Source of the DNA: Deltaproteobacteria bacterium
GTDB taxonomy: Bacteria > Desulfobacterota > Desulfomonilia > Desulfomonilales > Desulfomonilaceae
Assembly (NCBI GenBank): GCA_023474025.1
Contig: JAMCYH010000283.1
Span: 1 to 37,981, forward strand
Length of the DNA: 37,981 nt
Reading direction: 5' to 3'
Position numbers and translations under genes: made by a program. This document shows, in pieces, positions 8,801-16,910 of this stretch. Position 1 is the first letter of the stretch, and every line of letters begins with the position of its first letter. The notes beneath the pieces were generated by a model. The model saw nothing but the letters and a program-made list of their open reading frames with translations. It made no database searches and was not told where the DNA came from.

Positions 8801-10986
8801 TAAGTCGATGATGACGAATAATACCTCCCGATATTATACGACGAGGAGGAAGGGTATGTTCGCCAATAGTAGACATAGGGCTCATAAACCCACCACAAAG
8901 GTTCATGCGAGTCCGCCCAGTAAGGAGCCAGACGATGGCTGATCCTTTTTCGACGTTTCTGGTCAAGAAGAGTCTGTCGCAGTTTTTCGATATCGATGTC
9001 GCAAAATCGGGTTGCATTTTTACTAGAGCAATAGTCTAAGACGTCTGTTAACCTGAGTCCCTGGACAAGGATCTTTAAAAGTTTTGCTTCCTGGGAATCA
9101 GCGTCTGAGGTCATTGCGGGTTTAATTCTTTTGTCGACGGCAGGTTCATCGCGTTTCACGGATTTGTCTTCAAACTTTGGACGCATACCCTGCGAGGTTA
9201 GGTCAGCGGTCGATGACACCCTTTTCCCATGCGTAACCAAACTGTCTGAATACGCATCCAGCGCCTGCGCAGTGGGCCGCCGACCATTCCGATCTACAAA
9301 ATTCACGGGGTCATTCGCACAGTAAGTATAGGCTGATAAATTCTTTTGCGAACCGTATGAGACGCTATGGCTTGGATCTCTTTCCATAAATCGGCAGAGT
9401 TCGGGAACGTAGCGACGAACGCCGGCAACGTATATACCTACTGAAGGATCGAGAAAGAGTCCGGCAAATCCCGGCGCCAAGTCAGAAGGAAATGTTGATC
9501 CCGAAGGAACGCCAAAGGGGTCGTAGGAAAGAACTCGAGTCACATTTCCATCATGATCGACGACGAGCCGCACCGAGCCTAGAGCGTCTTCAAGATAGAA
9601 CTCCGTTCCAATTCTCGTTAGCGATCCTATTGGCCTAGAATCCCAAATATATAGGCGTTCAATCTCATCTTTTCCAAGGGTCACCAGAGGTTGCCAGATG
9701 TCTGAAAAAGGGAGCAACAAAAAACGATTCGTTTTAGTTCCGCGGGTTCGTTCGATTACCTTCCCGTCACAGTCATACTTGTACGAAACGGAATTATCCC
9801 CTCTAGTGAAGCGCACAAGGTGATTTTCCACGTCGTAATCATACTTTGATTCATGGCCGTCTTGCGTTATCCAAGTGGTAAGGTTTCCTACTGTGTCATA
9901 TCCAAATCTGTCCGTACCATTTGTCAGTATTTTCCCATCCCAGTCATAGGTTGCGTTGATCAATTTCTCTTTGGAATCAACTGATATACGGTTACCAAAC
10001 CGATCGTAGCTCATGCGCAGGACTTTGCCGGGACTGGATTTCGCCTCAATCAATCTCCCCGCCTTGTCATACTGATACTGAACGTTCATCTCCGACGGAC
10101 CAGAGGCAGTTCTTATCCATTCCTTTGTGGAAGCTATAAGCCCATCCGGACGATAGGAATAATCGAAGCTTGCAAGCACTCGATTGTCCTTGTCCGTGTG
10201 TACTATTTTTTGAAGCTTCCCGTCCGGAAGGTATTCGAATCGACTCGCCACACCATTAGGTAGTTTTCGTATGACGCGTCCTTTTGAAGGCCAATACGAG
10301 TAATCTACTTGTCCAACTGGAGTTTTCAGGGAGCTGAGACGACCCATGAAATCGTATTCATAATGCAACGAATGTTTTTCACCGACATGAATGGCGCTAA
10401 CACGGCCGAGAGCATCATGTGAGTACGCTATTCTAGGCATTCCATCCCTTTGAACTGAAGAGAGCCTACCGTAAGAGTCATGGTTCACGACCATTTTGCC
10501 ATTTGGATCTACGCAAGCCTTTAGCCTCCCTAAGCGATCGTAATCCCAGCTTATTGTTTTCCCGTCGGGCAATTTCTTTGTGACTCCGTGTATATCTCCG
10601 CTTTGGTTTTGGGTATATTCATACAGAATCATCCTCTCAGCAGGATCGACCATCTTGGTTGGTTTTCCATCCCGGTCAAAACTGAAACGCCACTCCAGGC
10701 GAGATTTATTTCCATCAGACCTGGAAGATCCCCTAGTTTCGTTCGGTGCCAGCGATTTCGATATTTGGTTGGCTGAAACTTCGGTTGAGGCCAGCATGAC
10801 TCGGCATTTCTCAGAATCTAAAGAACTTTTTTCCACAACGATGTTACGTGAGAGCGCTTTTCCTGATTGGACAGAACTAGTAGTCTCCGCCAAAAGGCAG
10901 CATTCTGAGAGAGTTATCGAGCATACAACAGAAAAGCAAGCAAGGGCCAAAGCATATGTACTAATTAAAGATTTGTCGCTTACCAT
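5878..10986 (-). CDS. Secreted RHS/YD-repeat protein with permuted domain order (1702 aa)
   Basis: Starts at ATG 10986 with GGGAGGGGG (10993-11001) as RBS. Residues 1-33 resemble a signal peptide (basic start, then YALALACFSVVCSITL). Residues about 95-500 are YD/RHS repeats (YDxxGRL types such as WDYDRLGRL, YEYDFMGRL). An RHS core-associated region follows (about 515-568: AGVRRYVPELCRFMERDP, then NDPVNFVDRNG), which in typical Rhs proteins closes the shell before a C-terminal toxin. Here it is followed by about 550 residues without YD repeats, including a Tyr/Ser/His-rich stretch (697-750) and an unrecognised domain (about 785-905, with VSIEDDP and YGPEMEGTFAGWVLYEADRVM). Then comes a region resembling an RHS shell start (ELTRYYSSFLRPNGELGLCWSLDLP, 1139-1163, described in parts) and a second YD array to the very C-terminus. 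No known toxin domain or protease triad was recognised. Followed by an ankyrin gene. Confidence 0.88.
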   Translation of the reverse strand: MVSDKSLISTYALALACFSVVCSITLSECCLLAETTSSVQSGKALSRNIVVEKSSLDSEKCRVMLASTEVSANQISKSLAPNETRGSSRSDGNKSRLEWRFSFDRDGKPTKMVDPAERMILYEYTQNQSGDIHGVTKKLPDGKTISWDYDRLGRLKACVDPNGKMVVNHDSYGRLSSVQRDGMPRIAYSHDALGRVSAIHVGEKHSLHYEYDFMGRLSSLKTPVGQVDYSYWPSKGRVIRKLPNGVASRFEYLPDGKLQKIVHTDKDNRVLASFDYSYRPDGLIASTKEWIRTASGPSEMNVQYQYDKAGRLIEAKSSPGKVLRMSYDRFGNRISVDSKEKLINATYDWDGKILTNGTDRFGYDTVGNLTTWITQDGHESKYDYDVENHLVRFTRGDNSVSYKYDCDGKVIERTRGTKTNRFLLLPFSDIWQPLVTLGKDEIERLYIWDSRPIGSLTRIGTEFYLEDALGSVRLVVDHDGNVTRVLSYDPFGVPSGSTFPSDLAPGFAGLFLDPSVGIYVAGVRRYVPELCRFMERDPSHSVSYGSQKNLSAYTYCANDPVNFVDRNGRRPTAQALDAYSDSLVTHGKRVSSTADLTSQGMRPKFEDKSVKRDEPAVDKRIKPAMTSDADSQEAKLLKILVQGLRLTDVLDYCSSKNATRFCDIDIEKLRQTLLDQKRRKRISHRLAPYWADSHEPLWWVYEPYVYYWRTYPSSSSYNIGRYYSSSSTYYRSISRSYSYAHQHGAAHHHAGNVGGVWLSGASKTLEGLGKLKGVALDQANGRIVLIGDEKKTALDLSALRLDDVVAIFKSVYDHGEGPWVSIEDDPKNRKGSHKPQYGPEMEGTFAGWVLYEADRVMKNYGVGADNITKQIIRSGIRDYRQLIDQRFLEGWSGLGSENGRQIVSSTRFWITPEEVVRRESQTKDVTLLDVPLRLNVDPPDIFVGGESFRPGKPRKKDLDYANWFTRHYDDIAREWTSGPLEGRDRGKKFHVFNELKRIASITGVAEKLRDSGAPLPIWMRNHRLSLYPTPTSDPRFYNVRDLGNERRAMGGVGMSPIFNPSLKDKPYRLVPNDPEASALGKVVAESLPHSPKPGSITVPKDGKNYTAVVLPGRSSKEVGPLLLKRVDLILPISSERKLELTRYYSSFLRPNGELGLCWSLDLPHLLLDSKRPVKVEGRKITLSPSYFLTTPMGTVNVSFFEKKYVAQLQGNFHVPAKSDDILAMTGGSEPKSGLGDIKIRFKDGRIWYFGKDGFLCANSEGATTLVYRRDAQNRLTKIEAWYGEKPLSDIRFEYDEKNRVKKADSSIGQHVDYLYDDSGRLTQTHTTDSVESYRYDQSLLVSVKKNGEGRSYQYDVDGRLLKEIAQDGNLVASYKFASNKEGTLLVKEETLPNGSLGVTKIQYDKSLRPLTELHPDGAKIAFRYAKDGSAVETDTDPDGFKCQINKTPDGVAQVNLKLPEGGTQSLIEQGGHILLKEGETLIGNVYKYKDGAIKTLEFGPTAFRWYRDEKGILDELKINQSGDNPSTIHWLTFSLDKLGRAVGIKDSAHADVKIVYGSTGKPDSVSTNRGYVTVEREASGQVGKVFTSWGASQSNHYDPQNGSLKLMKVSSGTKSADVSFGESGFTEVRHFDGAIVKWKYYTGETPKNGKPQNITTEDGLELKYDYDQKGRLIAATYGDQKLISVLYDENGRVASFATSRVR

Positions 10987-11372
10987 GAGAAGCCCCCTCC
11001 CAAACTCTTCATCATTTAGTTAATTTGTTTAATAAACCCTTCGTACCATTCGCGACTAAATAAGTTCTTTGGTTGTGAGTGCGGTGGCGCTACCAATTAG
11101 CTTTAATAAATAAACAGTAATTATTTTAAATATAGCCTTATGAAGCCTTTATAGCAACAAAAAGATCGTTGGAAGTTAAGATGTTAAGATAAATTGGCAC
11201 ATTTTCTGGAATTGGTTTAAAAGCCAGGCATAGGCTCCAAAAAGATCGTGGCCTTCGTCAAAAGGGAAAAGCACACATGGATAGTTGCCCTCATGAACCA
11301 GCCCCAAATCTTTGATAATTGGCCACTTCTGGCAACAAGCGCTCCGCTTGGGCCCGTTAAAAACAATCGATG
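10987..11372. other. Intergenic region between RHS gene and FCD regulator gene
   Basis: No convincing gene. It holds the likely RHS promoter (listed separately) and the 3' region of the regulator gene. Downstream of the regulator stop, minus-strand RNA can form a 6-bp hairpin CAAGCG-GAG-CGCTTG (11336-11350) but no U-tract follows, so it is a weak terminator candidate. A 67-codon TTG-initiated frame (11176-11379) overlapping the regulator stop has no supporting features. Confidence 0.5.
11129..11157 (-). promoter_or_regulatory. Putative sigma-70 promoter of the RHS-ankyrin operon
   Basis: On the minus strand TTGCTA (11152-11157) and TATATT (11129-11134) are separated by exactly 17 bases, a good -10 with a 4/6 -35. 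It lies about 143 bp upstream of the RHS start codon. The spacer contains a tandem AGCCTT direct repeat on the plus strand. Inferred from consensus only. Confidence 0.45.
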
Positions 11373-12125
11373 CTAACAATTGAAAAAACGGCGTCGGTAT
11401 TCCCGAATCACGAACTGCAGATGTTCATACATTGACCCCTCGGAGCGCTCTGAATCACGGTCTCTAATGGCCTCATAGATCTTCATATGATGTTCCAGAA
11501 TCTTTTTCTGATCCCTGCGGCTTACAAAAACTTCTTCCCTGTGAAACCTTATGGATTCACGTATCAGGTCGAAGACTGAACCAACAATGTGAGTTAGGAT
11601 GGTGTTGTGGGTAGCTCCGGCGATTTCTTTATGGAACTTTGCATCGAGTTCGTAGCGTATCGACCCGGCGTCGAAATCTTTCTGCATTTCTTCCGTCAAC
11701 GAAAGAATTTGTTTCAGTTCGTCCTCTGTCCTGTTAGACGCTGCGCGTTTTGCGCTCCAGACTTCCAGCAGGGCCCTGACATCCATAAAACAGATCACTT
11801 TTTCTTTATCATTAACCAGGAGTGTTTCAATAGGTGTTCCTATTTCTTGAGCTGCGATATTTCGTACAACAGTCCCACCTCCCTGGACGGTTTCTATCAT
11901 TCCCTGCAATTCCAACAGTTTCACTGCTTCTCGTATGGACGGTCGACTAACACCCATAAGTTCGGCCAGGTCAGGTTGAGATGGCAATTTTTCTCCAACT
12001 TTGAACCTTCCCTCTCCTATTGCCGTTCTGAGCTGATCGGCGACTTTTTCAGACAAACGTTCAGATCGAATTTTCCGGAATATCGGTTCCACAGGTTTTC
12101 TTTGATTGGAGCTATTTTTAGCCAT
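11373..12125 (-). CDS. GntR-family transcriptional regulator, FCD (FadR/LldR) type
   Basis: 250 aa from ATG 12125 (MAKNSSNQRK); a start seven codons upstream is possible and neither has a strong RBS. The N-terminal winged helix (about residues 17-88) has the GntR signature from LPSQPDLAELMGVSRPSIRE to the wing GGGTVV. The C-terminal all-helical FCD domain (about 105-240) carries the metal/ligand-site pattern, an Asp and His in DAKFHKEIAGA and a His in HHMKIYEAIRDRD. FCD regulators such as LldR and GlcC sense carboxylates like lactate or glycolate. It is transcribed divergently from the lactate oxidation operon, and a matching operator sits in the shared intergenic region, so it is probably the lactate-responsive repressor of that operon. 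Confidence 0.93.
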   Translation of the reverse strand: MAKNSSNQRKPVEPIFRKIRSERLSEKVADQLRTAIGEGRFKVGEKLPSQPDLAELMGVSRPSIREAVKLLELQGMIETVQGGGTVVRNIAAQEIGTPIETLLVNDKEKVICFMDVRALLEVWSAKRAASNRTEDELKQILSLTEEMQKDFDAGSIRYELDAKFHKEIAGATHNTILTHIVGSVFDLIRESIRFHREEVFVSRRDQKKILEHHMKIYEAIRDRDSERSEGSMYEHLQFVIREYRRRFFNC

Positions 12126-12188
12126 ATACCAAGAGTAATATAACATTACAAATCAGTCAACAAATAATAATTTTGTATAATTTTATTA

Positions 12189-12216
12189 TTGACAGGTTGT
12201 CTGACAATGTTATCGT
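12189..12216 (+). promoter_or_regulatory. Putative promoter of the lactate oxidation operon
   Basis: A perfect -35 TTGACA (12189-12194), a 16-bp spacer and TATCGT (12211-12216, 4/6 -10). The start codon of the first gene is 56 bp downstream. The FCD operator lies wholly in the spacer. The weak -10 would fit a regulated promoter. Confidence 0.55.
12197..12207. promoter_or_regulatory. FadR-family operator (TTGTCTGACAA)
   Basis: An 11-bp perfect palindrome (TTGTC-T-GACAA) matching every fixed position of the known FadR-subfamily consensus TNGTNNNACNA. It is the only such match I found between the regulator and the flavoprotein gene, and it sits inside the -35/-10 spacer of the putative operon promoter, an arrangement expected for repression. 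Confidence 0.75.
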
Positions 12217-12271
12217 AAGTCTGAGCAATTCCGTTTGTCATTAACCCCTCACTTTCACGAGATGGTCTACC

Positions 12272-13651
12272 ATGAAAAAAATCTATGTCTCAAAGCTCGA
12301 AGAATTGTTAGGGACTCAAAAGGTTCTGTCCTCTGAGTGCGAACTACTTTGCTATTCCTACGACTCCACTCCTCTCATCTCATCTCAGCCTGATGTGATA
12401 GTGAGGGCTCACAATGAAGATGACATCCAGAAAACACTCGAATTGGCCTCCAATGAAGACGTTCCTGTAACGACGCGTGGCAGTGGAACTGGTCTTAGTG
12501 GTGGTTCGGTTCCGGTAAAAGGCGGTATTGTTTTGGTTACCACCGCTATGAACAGAATCATCGACATCGACGCGGAGGACCTTTCGGCAACTGTAGAACC
12601 CGGAGTAATAACCAGCCACTTGCACTCTGCTGTCGAAGAATTGGATCTGTTTTATCCTCCTGACCCTGGAAGCATGAAGATCTCTACCATAGGAGGAAAT
12701 GTCGCAGAGAATTCCGGTGGTTTACGCGGCTTAAAGTATGGGATTACCGGCGATTATGTCATGAGCCTCGAGACTTTTTTTATTGACGGCTCCAAGGTCA
12801 GATACGGCACCAAATGTGTCAAGGATGTTGCCGGATACAATATGACCAAGTTTCTTGTCGGAACTGAAGGAACAATCGGAGTGTTTTCAAAAATAGTCCT
12901 GAAGCTCGTACCCAAACCTAAGACCAAAAAGACTTTCCTGGCGCTTTATGATGATATACTTGACGCAGCCCGGACTGTCTCGACAATAATATCCCGTAAA
13001 GTCATACCATCCACCCTTGAACTCATGGACCAGACCACGATAAACTGTGTTGAGGATTATTCACAAATTGGCTTGCCCCGGGATGTCGCCGCTTTGTTAC
13101 TTATTGAAACTGACGGCCATCCAGCCGTTGTTGAGGAAGAAGGCTCCGTAATCAAAACAGCATGCAACGCCAATAACGTAAGAACTCTTAACATTGCGGG
13201 AAGTAGCCAGGAATCGGACGAGTTATTTACTGCCCGACGAATGGCATTATCAGCGCTTGCCAGATCCAAACCTACAACAATACTCGAAGACATCACTGTA
13301 CCTCGCCCGGCAATTCCAGAAATGATGGCGTCAATAAAGGAAGTAGCAAAAAGGTTCAATATTACGATCGGAACCTTCGGCCACGCTGGAGACGGCAACC
13401 TTCATCCAACATGCTTAACTGACGAACGGGACGTCGACGAAATCCGACGGGTCCATGAAGCGTATGAAATAATATTCGAAAAAGCCATAAACCTTGGGGG
13501 GACGATATCTGGCGAACACGGCACAGGGATAGCCAAGTCAAAATACCTCCCAGCAATGGTGGGGCCAAAGGCTATCGAATTGATGCGAAAAATCAAAACC
13601 TGTTTTGATCCTAAGGGAAGATTAAACCCAGGAAAAATTTTTCCGGTCTAA
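12272..13651 (+). CDS. glcD: FAD-linked lactate/glycolate dehydrogenase, GlcD family
   Basis: 459 aa, the usual length for the GlcD/D-lactate dehydrogenase family. The PCMH-type FAD domain shows TTRGSGTGLSGGSVP (about 67-81) and a later block with NVAENSGGLRGLKYG. The C-terminal FAD-linked oxidase domain has FGHAGDGNLHP and GEHGTG near the end, and finishes with the typical FDPKGRLNPGKIF. These enzymes oxidise 2-hydroxyacids (D-lactate or glycolate) and pass electrons to a partner Fe-S protein. That partner is encoded 14 bp downstream. First gene of the operon, divergent from the FCD regulator. The neighbouring LctP and LutABC favour lactate over glycolate as substrate; the sequence alone does not decide the enantiomer. 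Confidence 0.92.
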   Translation: MKKIYVSKLEELLGTQKVLSSECELLCYSYDSTPLISSQPDVIVRAHNEDDIQKTLELASNEDVPVTTRGSGTGLSGGSVPVKGGIVLVTTAMNRIIDIDAEDLSATVEPGVITSHLHSAVEELDLFYPPDPGSMKISTIGGNVAENSGGLRGLKYGITGDYVMSLETFFIDGSKVRYGTKCVKDVAGYNMTKFLVGTEGTIGVFSKIVLKLVPKPKTKKTFLALYDDILDAARTVSTIISRKVIPSTLELMDQTTINCVEDYSQIGLPRDVAALLLIETDGHPAVVEEEGSVIKTACNANNVRTLNIAGSSQESDELFTARRMALSALARSKPTTILEDITVPRPAIPEMMASIKEVAKRFNITIGTFGHAGDGNLHPTCLTDERDVDEIRRVHEAYEIIFEKAINLGGTISGEHGTGIAKSKYLPAMVGPKAIELMRKIKTCFDPKGRLNPGKIFPV

Positions 13652-13665
13652 GAGGATTTTAACCG

Positions 13666-14988
13666 ATGGGGAAAGATTTTGATCCGGACAAGATAGCTAG
13701 CGCGCTCTCAACTTTAGATGTTCATGACTACGGAGACGTGTTACAATGCATGCGTTGCGGACTGTGTCTTCCTACGTGTCCAACTTACCGAACCGACGGA
13801 GTTGAAACACAGTCTCCACGAGGACGAGTGGCTCTAATTAAGGCGGTGATAGATGGGAAGATGAAAGCGTCAGAGGAGTTTATCGAACACATTTATCACT
13901 GTCTTGACTGTCGAAACTGCCAGACTGTTTGTCCAGCAGGAGTTAAAGCCGGCGAGTTAGCGCTGGAAGCGCGGTATCGGATCGAACAAAATCGATCCCA
14001 ACCTCTAATAAAGAGATTCCTTTTAAATTACGCTATCCTGGACCAGAAGAGACTTGCTAAGCTTTTGGCCCCCCTCAAGATTTATCAAATTTCAGGTCTT
14101 CAAGCTTTGGTGAGGAAATATGACATACTAAAGCTGATTTCTGAAGATCTCAGATTCATGGAGGCGCTTTCCCCCAAATTGCCTTCACGACCGCTGTCCG
14201 AACAGATTCCGGAGGAAATCCCGGCAATCGGACATGAACGCGGTAGAGTCGGGTTCTTCCTTGGTTGTGCGATGAATCTCATTTTTGCAGAAACCAGTAA
14301 AGCTACAGTTGACAATTTGACACGCTCAGGTTTTAGAGTAATTGTCCCAAAAGAAGTTCAATGCTGCGGAACACCGAACATAGCCGAGGGTGAACGAAAA
14401 ACCTATCGGGAAATGGCTGAGAATACCATAAGGATTTTCGCCGACAGAAGAGTTGATTACGTGGTTACCGATTGCGCCGCCTGCGGATCAGAACTGAAAG
14501 CTTATCATGATATATTTCACAAAAACCCTAATTTTGCCTCCAAGGCCGAGGAATTTTCTAAAAAGGTCAGGGATGTGTCCGAATTTTTAGACTCAGTATG
14601 GTCCCCTGATATTAAACTCGGCCGAGTCCCGGAAATTGTTTGTTTCCACGACCCATGTCATTTAAGACATGGCCAGAAATTGATCTCCCCCCAAAGAAAC
14701 CTCCTGAAAAGAATTCCTGATCTTGATTACCGGGAACTGCCGGACGAAGGTCAGTGCTGCGGCTCTGCGGGAATATACAACATCACCCATAGAGACCGTT
14801 CGATGAAAATCCTGCAATCCAAGTTAGAGGCTATCGGAAAAACTCAGGCGCAAACTGTCGTGAGCTCAAACCCTGGATGTCTGATGCAGTTAGCTTATGG
14901 TTCCAGAAGGTTTGGTAAAGGCTGGGATGTGATTCATATATCTGAAATTCTGAATCGATCTCTGCGCGCCGCCGATAAAGCCAGCTGA
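13666..14988 (+). CDS. glcF: Fe-S subunit of lactate/glycolate oxidase, GlcF family
   Basis: 440 aa. Two ferredoxin-type [4Fe-4S] motifs lie near the N-terminus: Cys28, 31, 34, 38 (CMRCGLCLPTCP) and Cys79, 82, 85, 89 (CLDCRNCQTVCP). Two CCG (heterodisulfide reductase C-terminal type) domains follow, one with QCCGTPN and one with HDPCHLRHGQ, QCCGSAGIYN and NPGCLMQL. This is the GlcF architecture and the protein is expected to take electrons from the GlcD-like flavoprotein encoded 14 bp upstream and hand them to the membrane quinone pool or another carrier. RBS AGAGGA precedes ATG 13666. A 199-bp gap follows before lctP. Confidence 0.93.
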   Translation: MGKDFDPDKIASALSTLDVHDYGDVLQCMRCGLCLPTCPTYRTDGVETQSPRGRVALIKAVIDGKMKASEEFIEHIYHCLDCRNCQTVCPAGVKAGELALEARYRIEQNRSQPLIKRFLLNYAILDQKRLAKLLAPLKIYQISGLQALVRKYDILKLISEDLRFMEALSPKLPSRPLSEQIPEEIPAIGHERGRVGFFLGCAMNLIFAETSKATVDNLTRSGFRVIVPKEVQCCGTPNIAEGERKTYREMAENTIRIFADRRVDYVVTDCAACGSELKAYHDIFHKNPNFASKAEEFSKKVRDVSEFLDSVWSPDIKLGRVPEIVCFHDPCHLRHGQKLISPQRNLLKRIPDLDYRELPDEGQCCGSAGIYNITHRDRSMKILQSKLEAIGKTQAQTVVSSNPGCLMQLAYGSRRFGKGWDVIHISEILNRSLRAADKAS

Positions 14989-15187
14989 ACCAAAGATGGA
15001 GCCAGTCATGGATTGGGAAAAACTCTACCCTTTAAAGATGCAAATAGTACTCGCAGGATTTAAGAGACATAGTTTCTTGATGATGTGTGTAACTTAACAT
15101 TTCCGATACTAGCGGGGGGTAACAGGGGGAGAGGGTGTCGCCCTTTAGTTTCAATTTCATTCACAACATCTAGAGGAGGTTTGGATT

Positions 15188-16828
15188 ATGCCCTGGCATC
15201 AGATTTATGATCCATTCAACAATGTGGCGCTTTCGACTATTTTCGCCGCGTTGCCCATTGTAGTGCTTTTGGGAACATTGGGTATATTGCGGATACAAGC
15301 CCATTGGTCAGCACTCCTGGGTCTGGCTACATCCATGGTGGTCGCCATAGTATTTTTCAAAATGCCTGCGACCTTAGCGTTTGCATCGGCAGGATTTGGC
15401 GCCGCATTCGGTCTCATGCCTATAGGATGGATAATCCTGAACGTAATATTCCTTTACCAGTTGACCAAGGACAAAGGTGAATTTCAGATATTACAGGAAT
15501 CGTTAACAGGCGTGACAAATGATAGTCGACTCCAGTTGGTTTTGATCGCCTTCGCTTTTGGCGCTTTCTTCGAAGGGGCGGCCGGCTTTGGCACACCTGT
15601 CGCAGTCACAGCGGCAATCCTGATTGGTCTTGGTTTTGGCCCTTTGCAGGCTTCAGGCTTGTCTCTAATAGCGAACACGGCTCCTGTCGCTTTTGGCGCT
15701 CTGGGAATCCCGGTCATTACGCTGGCTGCGGTTTCTGGACTCGATGTCCACAATCTCAGTTCGATGGTTGGCCGTCAGTTGCCTTTTTTTTCAGTTCTGG
15801 TTCCCTTTTGGTTGATTTGGGCTTTTGCAGGGTTCCAGGGGATGATTCAGGTTTGGCCAGCCTTGTTGGTGGCCGGAGTTTTCTTTGCTGTCCCACAGTT
15901 TCTGGTTTCCAATTTCCATGGCCCCTGGCTGGTTGATATAATATCTTCGCTCTGCTCTATGGCCGCAGTAACCATATTTTTGCTGAAATGGCATCCCAAG
16001 AAAATCTGGGGACTCAACGGGCATGACGAAAACGCGGAATGCCGCGCATGCCATGGTTACTCTACCGGTCAGGTTGTAAGAGCATGGGTTCCCTGGACAA
16101 TATTGAGTGTGCTGGTATTTGTCTGGGGACTGCCTCAGATAAAATCTCTTCTTGACGGCCTGTTTATATTCAAGTTCCCGATTCCAGATCTAAACAACAT
16201 GGTGATGCGTGTTCCGCCGGTAGTAGCTTCAGCGCATGCGGAATCGGCTGTTTACGTTTTTAACATAGTGTCCGCAACTGGCACCGGCATTTTCATCGCC
16301 GCCATAATATCAGCTCTAGTCATGGGCTATTCCATTGGTGAAACCTTCCGGGTTTATTTAAGAACGATCAAAAGAGTCAGATTCTCCCTTTTGACGATAG
16401 CCGCCATGATGGCTTTAGGGTTCACAACCAGATATTCCGGATTGGATGCGACTATGGGTTTAACTTTCGCAAAAACTGGTCACCTGTATCCTTTCTTTGG
16501 AACTCTCCTCGGTTGGTTGGGAGTGGCCTTGACAGGTTCGGACACTGCATCCAACGTTCTGTTTGGGAGTTTGCAGAGAATTTCCGCCGAACAGATCGGT
16601 CTGAGTTCAACCCTTATGGCGTCAGCTAACAGTTCTGGTGGTGTAATGGGTAAGATGATCGATGCGCAAAGTATCGTGGTAGCGAGTACAGCGACTCAGT
16701 GGTATGGTCATGAAGGCGACATTCTACGTTACGTCTTCTTTCACAGTTTGGCGCTGGCTTCCCTCGTTGGAATTCTGGTTTTTCTTCAAGCGTATGTGTT
16801 TCCTTTTACGCTTATGGTTGTCAAGTGA
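15188..16828 (+). CDS. lctP: L-lactate permease, LctP/LldP family
   Basis: 546 aa, typical for the LctP family (about 550 aa), with a strong AGAGGAGG RBS seven bases before ATG 15188. It is highly hydrophobic with more than ten predicted membrane segments. It carries family blocks such as GAFFEGAAGFGTPVAV, NTAPVAFGALGIP, RYSGLDATMGL and LTGSDTASNVLFGSLQ near the C-terminus. The family imports lactate (and glycolate) with protons. It lies between the GlcDF-like and LutABC-like enzymes, consistent with lactate uptake for oxidation. An oddity is a CRACH sequence (residues 285-289, CxxCH) in the polar loop between the halves. Confidence 0.96.
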   Translation: MPWHQIYDPFNNVALSTIFAALPIVVLLGTLGILRIQAHWSALLGLATSMVVAIVFFKMPATLAFASAGFGAAFGLMPIGWIILNVIFLYQLTKDKGEFQILQESLTGVTNDSRLQLVLIAFAFGAFFEGAAGFGTPVAVTAAILIGLGFGPLQASGLSLIANTAPVAFGALGIPVITLAAVSGLDVHNLSSMVGRQLPFFSVLVPFWLIWAFAGFQGMIQVWPALLVAGVFFAVPQFLVSNFHGPWLVDIISSLCSMAAVTIFLLKWHPKKIWGLNGHDENAECRACHGYSTGQVVRAWVPWTILSVLVFVWGLPQIKSLLDGLFIFKFPIPDLNNMVMRVPPVVASAHAESAVYVFNIVSATGTGIFIAAIISALVMGYSIGETFRVYLRTIKRVRFSLLTIAAMMALGFTTRYSGLDATMGLTFAKTGHLYPFFGTLLGWLGVALTGSDTASNVLFGSLQRISAEQIGLSSTLMASANSSGGVMGKMIDAQSIVVASTATQWYGHEGDILRYVFFHSLALASLVGILVFLQAYVFPFTLMVVK

Positions 16829-16910
16829 TCTGAAAGCCTTACGCCTATTTGATGATTTTTCATTAGGCCAGTCCACCTGCCGGGCCGGTTCCAAAAACTG
16901 AGGTAAGAAA

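Noticed and set aside
8682-9017. Open frames of 80-111 codons on both strands across the Tyr/Ser/His-rich part of the RHS gene
   Set aside because: They are shadows of the biased codon composition of the low-complexity segment, without start signals.
11176-11379. 67-codon TTG-initiated frame overlapping the stop of the FCD regulator gene (minus strand)
   Set aside because: No RBS, no recognisable motif, and the frame overlaps only by chance with the stop; it is more likely downstream untranslated DNA.
14996-15097. 33-codon frame (MEPVMDWEKL...) between glcF and lctP
   Set aside because: No ribosome binding site and no similarity or motif that I recognise; the spacing is compatible with a simple leader of lctP.
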